Shown here: positions 58,481 to 64,000 of the stretch, one piece after another
Layout of the letters: the number at the start of each line of letters is the position of its first letter
Position numbering within the stretch: the stretch's first letter is position 1
DNA from: JBCAXA01 sp038749025
GTDB taxonomy: Bacteria; Pseudomonadota; Gammaproteobacteria; Steroidobacterales; Woeseiaceae
Length of the DNA stretch: 64,000 nt
NCBI GenBank assembly: GCA_038749025.1
Contig: JBCDIL010000001.1
Span: 186,001 to 250,000, forward strand
Direction of reading: 5' to 3'
The notes under the pieces: generated by a model
The model's input: the letters and a program-made list of their open reading frames with translations, nothing else
What the model was told of the DNA's origin: nothing
Databases searched by the model: none
Position numbers and translations under genes: made by a program

Positions 58481-61400
58481 TTACCGACTGGGTAACTCGA
58501 CGGGTCGGTCAGGCGTAGTCTTGTCTGAATCTGTAAATAGCCGGCGGAAAAAACGCTTCAGATCGTCGAGTAACATATACAGAGACGGGATCAAGAAAAG
58601 TGTTATCACGGTTGCGAACAAGATACCGAAGCACAACGAGATAGCCATTGGTATGACCCACTGAGCCTGCACGCTCTTTTCAAAGATGATCGGTAACAGA
58701 CCGAGTGATGTTGTTAACGATGTAAGGATGATAGCGCGGAACCGGGCGGCACCTGATTCCAATACAGCGTCGTAAATCGAATGACCGGCCGCGCGGGCTT
58801 TATTGATGAAATCCGTCATGATCAGGCTATCGTTAACAACGACGCCCGACAGCGCAATCAATCCGATGATCGAGAACATCGATATTGGCTCATTGAAAAT
58901 CAAGTGGCCGATTACGGCACCGATTAAACCGTACGGTATGACGGACATGATGATAAGCGGCTGCGAATACGACTTCAGCGGCACGGCAATCAACATGTAG
59001 ATCAATGTCAATGCAGCGACAGCTGCCAGCGTCGCATTCCAAGCAAATTCCGCCTCTTCCTCGGCCGACCCAGTTTTGCGGACGGAAATCGACGGATACC
59101 GGGCCGTTATTTCCGGAATAAACTCGTTGGTAAGCTCGTTGATGATCGGGGTCGGTTGCGCAACCTTATAGTCGACATTCGCCGACACCTTAATCGATCG
59201 CTCTCGGTCGAGACGCTTGATCGACGTCAATGCCTCATTCAAACGAATGGTTGCGACACTCTCAAACGGTACCTCGGCGCCGGATGGTGTCAGAATTCGC
59301 ATTTGCCGAAGATTCGCGATACTGCGCCGCTCTTCTTCGGGGTAGCGCACCATCACCTTAATCTCGTCTTTGCCGCGCTGAATTCGTTGCGCCTCTTCAC
59401 CATAGAACGCTTGCCGAACCTGCTGGCCAAGCAACGTCATCGTAATACCGAGCGACTCGGCCTCAGGTTTGAGCATTAACTCGATTTCATCGCCACCGCC
59501 ACGGTAGTCCATCTCGAGATCAATAATGCCGCTGTACTCGCGTATACGGTTGTGCAGCATCTCGGCGGCCGGCCGCAACGATTCATAGTCAGGCCCCGTT
59601 ACCGCAAAACTGATCGCTTTATCACCACCGACGTTCTGACCATCGGTGAACTCAAGCGACTTAACCCCCGGAAGAGGAGGAACGGCATCGCGCCACATGC
59701 TGGTTACTTCGAAAATATCCATCGGTCGCGATTCGTCTAGCGGTAACTCGGTAATGATGTTGCCGTTGACATCGCCCTCGGTCCAAACGGCAGCATGTCG
59801 AATCGGTCGCATGACACCGGGATTCGCCGCGGTGTACTCATCGGTAGCATCGAATAAGGCTTGCTCTAGCGCTCGCAGCGCATCGTTACGGCGCTGAGGT
59901 GATGTGCCGTTCTCCATCTCAAGCTCCGCCATCACATAATCACCGGGAACTTTCGGAAAGAGTACAACCCGCATCGCCCCGCTAAGAATTAAGCCAAACG
60001 TCAGGATTAGGGCGGCAACAAACAGCGTTACGGTGATACCACGATTGCGCACCGCTGCGGCCAGCGTTGGCTTGTAACGATTTTGAATAACGTGTTGCAG
60101 CCAATGCTGGAAACGTCTCTGGATGCGCTGGAAGAACTTCGTAACCCGTGCGATGGGGCCACCGCGGTACGGCGCAAAGATCTCGTCTTCGTTAACCGGT
60201 GCGATATGCGCGTGTGCCAAATGGGACGGCAGTATGAGCTTCGACTCAACCAGCGAAAACAGCAACGACAGACTAACAACAACCGCTACCGCTTCTAGGA
60301 ACGGAGCGAACAACCCGCCCACAAACAGCATCGGGGCGAAAGCGGCAATCGTCGTAAGTACACCGAAGGTAGCGGCCGTTGCCACACGCTGCGCGCCCGC
60401 GACTACGTTGTCGACTGTGTGCCCGTCCGCGCGAATCTTCGTGTAGACGGATTCGCCGATAATGATCGCGTCATCAACGACGATGCCGAGCACTAAAATG
60501 AAAGCGAACAGCGAGATGACGTTTACGGTCACTGGCCATGGTCCCAGCGGCATAAACGCGAGCGTGCCAAGAAAGGTCACCGGGATACCGACTATTACCC
60601 AAAGCGCCACTTTGAGGCGCAGGAATAGACTGAGTACCAAGAACACTAAAATGGCACCCTGCAGCATGTTCGACAACATCATGTCGAGTCGATCTTGCAG
60701 GTAGTGCGCGCGATCTACCCAGACATCGAGGTAGACGCCGTCAGGCATGTCCTTTCGGTATTCCGCGATAAAGTCCTTGATGACGGCCGCGGTCTTCAGC
60801 TCATTTTGCTGACCAGCAGCAAGGACCTGCATCGTGACCGAATCGACGCCGTTAAATTGGCCATAGCCGTCGACTTCGACAAAGCCATCATCGATGTCGG
60901 CGATATCAGCGACCGTCAAGCGCGTACCGTCGGCAAAAGTCCGCAAGACGATTTGCCCGAAATCCAAACCTCGGTACCGTTGACCCTCGGTGCGCAGCAA
61001 GATGTTGCCGCTCTCAGCTTTGATCGTTCCGCCGGGCAAGTCGATCGATGAGGCGCGAATGGCCGTCGCGACATCACTCATCGTAAGGCCGTATTCGCGC
61101 AGCGTACGCTCAGGAATTTCGACGCTGATCTCGTAGTCACGGTCGCCAAAATTCTCGACGCTATTGACCTCCGGCATCGACATCAGCGCGTCCCGAAGTT
61201 TTTGACCTTGGAGCTTCCGGTCGAATTCGTCGAGATCGCCGTATATCGACACCATGATCACCGGGAACGGCAACTCGCTCTTGTAGATCAAGGGCTTTTC
61301 GGCAAGACCAGGGAAAGTCGAGATGGCGTCGACGCGAGTTTTTATGTCGGCGAGTACCTGGTCGATGTCTTTGTCGAGCGAGACGATCGCTGTTACCGAC

Positions 61401-61684
61401 CCAAGGCCTTCACTGGAGGTTGACCGAATCTCGTCGAGACCAGCCACATCTTGGATGGCCTCCTCAACCTTAATCGTTACACCTTCTTCGACTTCTGCCG
61501 GCGCGGCGCCCAAATACGGCACGCGGATAGAGACGCGGTTAAGTTCGAAGTCAGGTGTCGTCTGTTTACGAATCGAAATCGACGATACCAAGCCGGCGCC
61601 GATAATGATCAACATCAACAGATTGGCAGCAACTGGGTTGTTTGCAAACCAAGCGATAATGCCGTTTCGCGATGGCTCACTCAT
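58481..61684 (-). CDS. RND-family efflux pump, inner-membrane subunit
   Basis: A 1067-residue proton-driven exporter with twelve membrane helices and two large periplasmic loops. Family signs: the N-terminal helix W-F-A-N-N-P-V-A-A-N-L-L, V-G-I-P-V-T-F-L-G-T-L-A, G-I-V-V-D-D-A-I-I-I-G-E (proton-relay Asp pair in TM4), and L-S-G-V-V-V-N-D-S-L-I-M near TM10. The start ATG 61684 overlaps the stop of the adaptor gene by 4 bases. It is nearest to the multidrug and solvent group; no outer-membrane channel gene is in the window. A 200-base gap with no gene separates it from the peroxidase. Confidence 0.95.
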   Translation of the reverse strand: MSEPSRNGIIAWFANNPVAANLLMLIIIGAGLVSSISIRKQTTPDFELNRVSIRVPYLGAAPAEVEEGVTIKVEEAIQDVAGLDEIRSTSSEGLGSVTAIVSLDKDIDQVLADIKTRVDAISTFPGLAEKPLIYKSELPFPVIMVSIYGDLDEFDRKLQGQKLRDALMSMPEVNSVENFGDRDYEISVEIPERTLREYGLTMSDVATAIRASSIDLPGGTIKAESGNILLRTEGQRYRGLDFGQIVLRTFADGTRLTVADIADIDDGFVEVDGYGQFNGVDSVTMQVLAAGQQNELKTAAVIKDFIAEYRKDMPDGVYLDVWVDRAHYLQDRLDMMLSNMLQGAILVFLVLSLFLRLKVALWVIVGIPVTFLGTLAFMPLGPWPVTVNVISLFAFILVLGIVVDDAIIIGESVYTKIRADGHTVDNVVAGAQRVATAATFGVLTTIAAFAPMLFVGGLFAPFLEAVAVVVSLSLLFSLVESKLILPSHLAHAHIAPVNEDEIFAPYRGGPIARVTKFFQRIQRRFQHWLQHVIQNRYKPTLAAAVRNRGITVTLFVAALILTFGLILSGAMRVVLFPKVPGDYVMAELEMENGTSPQRRNDALRALEQALFDATDEYTAANPGVMRPIRHAAVWTEGDVNGNIITELPLDESRPMDIFEVTSMWRDAVPPLPGVKSLEFTDGQNVGGDKAISFAVTGPDYESLRPAAEMLHNRIREYSGIIDLEMDYRGGGDEIELMLKPEAESLGITMTLLGQQVRQAFYGEEAQRIQRGKDEIKVMVRYPEEERRSIANLRQMRILTPSGAEVPFESVATIRLNEALTSIKRLDRERSIKVSANVDYKVAQPTPIINELTNEFIPEITARYPSISVRKTGSAEEEAEFAWNATLAAVAALTLIYMLIAVPLKSYSQPLIIMSVIPYGLIGAVIGHLIFNEPISMFSIIGLIALSGVVVNDSLIMTDFINKARAAGHSIYDAVLESGAARFRAIILTSLTTSLGLLPIIFEKSVQAQWVIPMAISLCFGILFATVITLFLIPSLYMLLDDLKRFFRRLFTDSDKTTPDRPVELPSR

Positions 61685-62850
61685 TTGGCTTCTCCCGACA
61701 GCGTCATCGGTTCCGTAGATCTTTCGTCTTCAATCGCATCGCCTAGCAAGCGTACCGGCGATCCATTCAGTGGAGCCTCCAGCGACGTTAAAACCAGTAC
61801 GTTCTCCGGTATCGACTCAGCCAAGACATACGCGTACTCGGTATCGACGCGAACAATATCGGCTGTGCGGATACGAAGTTCGTTGTTGCCGTCCACCAAT
61901 AGCAACCGATCATTGCCGCGAACAAGGTACTGCGGGACCTTATAAATGTCGCTCACGGTTACGCCGGAAATACCGGCATTGGTGAAGGTGCCGATCGGCA
62001 AAGGGACGCGGTCGGATGCGTCATCCGCGAGCGCATACGGGTCACGAATGCGTGCAACCGCCCAAGTTACGCGATTCGAGTCATCGACGACGCCCTCTGT
62101 TCGGACGATCTCCGCACGCCATTCAGCGGGTTTGCCGCGATACGTTCCACGAAGTGTTACGGCAACGGGTTCGACAGACTCGCCATCGACGAGGCTCGCC
62201 GCGCCTGGCAACCGAACGAAGCCGAGCTCGGACTCGCTGAGCGGCAGTCGTATCTCAGCGACGTCGGTACCAAAGATCTGGCCAATCGGGGTGCCAATGT
62301 TGACGAACTGCCCGATATCTATGCTGCGAACACGGACCATGCCGTCGAAAGGCGCACGGATCACGGTGCGTTCAAGATTGCGACGGGCTGATACCAATTC
62401 GGCTTTAGCTGTCTCAAGACCCGCTTCGGCCGAGGCCAACTCAACCTCGCTACGATACCCCTTGGCGCCGAGCTTCTTGATTCCCTCGTACTCTATCTCC
62501 CGCTGCTTAAGAGCCGCTTCGGCCCGCTTAACCGTCGCTCGATACACAACGGGATCGATGACGGCCAAGGCATCGCCCTGCTTGAACACGCCGCCAGCGA
62601 TGAAGTTTGGCGACACACTGGTGACCGCCCCGGATACTTCGGCGCTCAATTGGGTGTCGATCAGTGGGGTTACCGTGCCGCGGCTCGGTATTTGAAACGT
62701 GACCGTTTCCGCACTGAGCTCCATGACCTCAACCAGCGGTATGAGCTTTTCCGGTTCGGCCTTGTCCGGCCGTTTGGACGTGCCCATAAGCAATACGGTC
62801 AGGACGATAGCGCCGACCAGTATTCCAATGATGATAAGTGCGTTTTTCAT
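61681..62850 (-). CDS. RND efflux periplasmic adaptor (membrane fusion protein)
   Basis: A 389-residue adaptor linking the RND pump to an outer-membrane channel. It has one N-terminal membrane helix (I-I-I-G-I-L-V-G-A-I-V-L-T-V). The barrel-sandwich hybrid region (about 55-95 and 165-200) brackets a coiled-coil hairpin (about 105-165, V-K-R-A-E-A-A-L-K-Q-R-E-I-E-Y and E-A-G-L-E-T-A-K-A-E-L-V). A beta-barrel and membrane-proximal domain complete it. G-I-S-G-V-T-V-S-D-I and P-L-P-I-G-T-F support the type. It is translated just ahead of the pump (4-base overlap) in the usual order. The 209 bases upstream show no clear promoter. Confidence 0.93.
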   Translation of the reverse strand: MKNALIIIGILVGAIVLTVLLMGTSKRPDKAEPEKLIPLVEVMELSAETVTFQIPSRGTVTPLIDTQLSAEVSGAVTSVSPNFIAGGVFKQGDALAVIDPVVYRATVKRAEAALKQREIEYEGIKKLGAKGYRSEVELASAEAGLETAKAELVSARRNLERTVIRAPFDGMVRVRSIDIGQFVNIGTPIGQIFGTDVAEIRLPLSESELGFVRLPGAASLVDGESVEPVAVTLRGTYRGKPAEWRAEIVRTEGVVDDSNRVTWAVARIRDPYALADDASDRVPLPIGTFTNAGISGVTVSDIYKVPQYLVRGNDRLLLVDGNNELRIRTADIVRVDTEYAYVLAESIPENVLVLTSLEAPLNGSPVRLLGDAIEDERSTEPMTLSGEAK

Positions 62851-63059
62851 GCCGAACAGACACCCGGGGAATGAAGGCTAGCTGATCGATGATTTTATAC
62901 GCTTTCGCCTGTGAAGACGGCGTGTGTTCGACGATAGCCGCCCGTAAATCGACCGGACGTGTGCTTAGCGCGACCGTAAGGGCATGAAGGGCATGAAAAA
63001 AGGCGGCACCCGAGTGGCACCGCGATGTTTGGTGAAGAATTGTCGACTTTAGATGGCGT

Positions 63060-63956
63060 CTAGAACCCGTAGCCAACAGGGCCATGACCGGGCACGCTCA
63101 CGTAACCCCGGTTGCCGTCCGAGTTGCCGGCACTGAAGCGTGTTGACCAGAAGTTATCCCCGCTGCCGCCGCGCCCCCTGTAGGCGTTTTGGCGGGCCGC
63201 CGCGTACAGATTGACGACCGGCATGGGATTGCCGGCATAACCCGCATTGCCCTGGGCATCGAGCCAATAGGAGCCCACCATGATCGGCGTCCCCAGCATA
63301 TAGCTCCAGATTAGCCATTCACTTTGCGGTAATTCGCGGCCATTGATGAAGACGTTGGTATTGCCGGATGACGCGGTGGCGGCCGGCGTTCCGAAGTTGT
63401 GGCCCGGCATCATGAACCCGAACGCTTGGTGGCCGACAACGCCGTACAGGCCACTCGTCGGGTCATACCAGTAATTGCCCGGTTTTGGTTCGATACCGTA
63501 TTGACGTGCTAAGGCATTGCGTTCTGTCGTCGAAATGACTCTGCCATTGATACGAACGCCGCCGAGTGCTGCATCTGGCGCCACCGTTGATACCGTACGG
63601 CCATTCGAGCGTACGAACGTTAGGTCTTCACTCGCACCCGGTACCGGTTGACCTGCCGGGTCATTGACGATCAATGTGAGCGTCAAGGTTGGGTCGGCGA
63701 GCCGCGCCGAACAATCGATCGTGTCGCTGCCATCGTCAACGTCGCCGCGCAACTCGCCGTCGATAATAGTGCCGGTCATTTGCACCGCGCTGCCGTCGGC
63801 GTAAATCGTCGCTTGATAGACGCCATCGTTCGGTTCGCTAATCGTCAACACGGCGCTGCCGCCTTGTAGCGAAAATCGTCCTGGGTAGTCGCCCGCCAAG
63901 ACCGTGCTTGCCCAAAGCGAGGCGCCGACTAGCAAGCCCAAACGCAGTAGCTTCAT
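63060..63956 (-). CDS. Secreted protein of unknown function with glycine-aromatic repeats
   Basis: A 298-residue exported protein with a signal peptide (ends V-L-A-G). The first part (about 22-120) is a beta-rich region with features of small ligand-binding or lipocalin-like folds. The second half carries a motif pair: N-Y-W-Y-D-P-T-S-G-L-Y-G (about 167-178) and S-Y-W-L-D-A-Q-G-N-A-G-Y-A-G (about 230-243), spaced by N-V-F-I-N-G-R-E-L-P. The C-terminus is rich in Gly, Asn and Tyr. I do not recognise a family. ATG 63956 follows AAGGAG. The 209-base region downstream shows no strong terminator. Confidence 0.75.
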   Translation of the reverse strand: MKLLRLGLLVGASLWASTVLAGDYPGRFSLQGGSAVLTISEPNDGVYQATIYADGSAVQMTGTIIDGELRGDVDDGSDTIDCSARLADPTLTLTLIVNDPAGQPVPGASEDLTFVRSNGRTVSTVAPDAALGGVRINGRVISTTERNALARQYGIEPKPGNYWYDPTSGLYGVVGHQAFGFMMPGHNFGTPAATASSGNTNVFINGRELPQSEWLIWSYMLGTPIMVGSYWLDAQGNAGYAGNPMPVVNLYAAARQNAYRGRGGSGDNFWSTRFSAGNSDGNRGYVSVPGHGPVGYGF

Positions 63957-64000
63957 GGTTTTCTCCTTCGTCCGCCGGCTCTACAACAGCACGGTCAGTA

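Noticed and set aside
62979..63050. Terminator downstream of the last secreted protein gene
   Set aside because: The G-G-C-A-C-C units are direct repeats and do not form a proper stem; a short repeat of gggcatgaa nearby is too small to mean much.
1..64000. CRISPR arrays, tRNA, rRNA or insertion sequences
   Set aside because: No regularly spaced repeats, cloverleaf-like genes, transposase genes or flanking inverted repeats were found by eye.

Overview
The window looks like chromosomal DNA of an aerobic, probably marine gammaproteobacterium. Clues are the GC-rich, gene-dense layout and a nickel superoxide dismutase with its maturation peptidase. Others are a TonB-dependent receptor, OmpW, an RND efflux pair, a PEP-CTERM protein, c-di-GMP turnover proteins and many exported lipoproteins. 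I see no rRNA, tRNA, CRISPR array, insertion sequence, prophage or replication origin. Genes are packed tightly: ATGA overlaps are common, and five convergent gene pairs overlap at their stop codons.

Layout. 1-2364: an HD-GYP protein cut by the left edge and an EAL protein. 2367-24388: a large purine block, containing an exported SAM hydrolase family protein (adenosine-forming in the known family), 8-oxoguanine deaminase, an isopenicillin N synthase-like oxygenase, an MFS carrier, a variant adenine deaminase, an NCS2 permease, an exported adenosine deaminase, a TonB-dependent receptor behind a structured leader, two lipoproteins of the 'purine nucleoside permease' family (one fused to DUF952), OmpW, a TPR-TonB protein, an AzgA-type permease and an MTA phosphorylase. 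24492-28752: DUF547, two small sugar-transferase-like proteins and polyphosphate kinase. 28843-34439: PhyH and VOC proteins, a divergent cold-shock pair (Csp and RhlE-type helicase), a HAD-like protein without its nucleophile, and a SIMPL protein. 34495-37605: a huge secreted ExeM-type nuclease with a dockerin-like tail. 37796-41603: a five-gene redox operon (Rieske-glutamate-synthase fusion, two tiny membrane proteins, ferric-reductase-Rieske fusion, cysteine-motif membrane protein). 41600-49520: envelope proteins, sodN-sodX, an S9 peptidase, a 5'-nucleotidase-like protein, an HNH protein and a hydrolase. 49599-54606: AlkB, a spondin_N-ECF sigma-NrsF operon with a candidate ECF promoter, two divergent phosphoribosyltransferases and a PEP-CTERM protein. 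54856-63956: sulfite dehydrogenase (SorAB), an animal-type haem peroxidase lipoprotein, an RND pump and a secreted protein of unknown function.

How the genes may work together (inference). The secreted nuclease, the exported 5'-nucleotidase family protein, the outer-membrane receptor, the nucleoside-binding lipoproteins, the exported adenosine deaminase, the three inner-membrane carriers, the cytoplasmic deaminases and the two phosphoribosyltransferases make a near-complete chain from extracellular nucleic acid to purine base and nucleotide. The strongest candidates for undescribed biology are that purine scavenging locus and the Rieske/glutamate-synthase/ferric-reductase operon.
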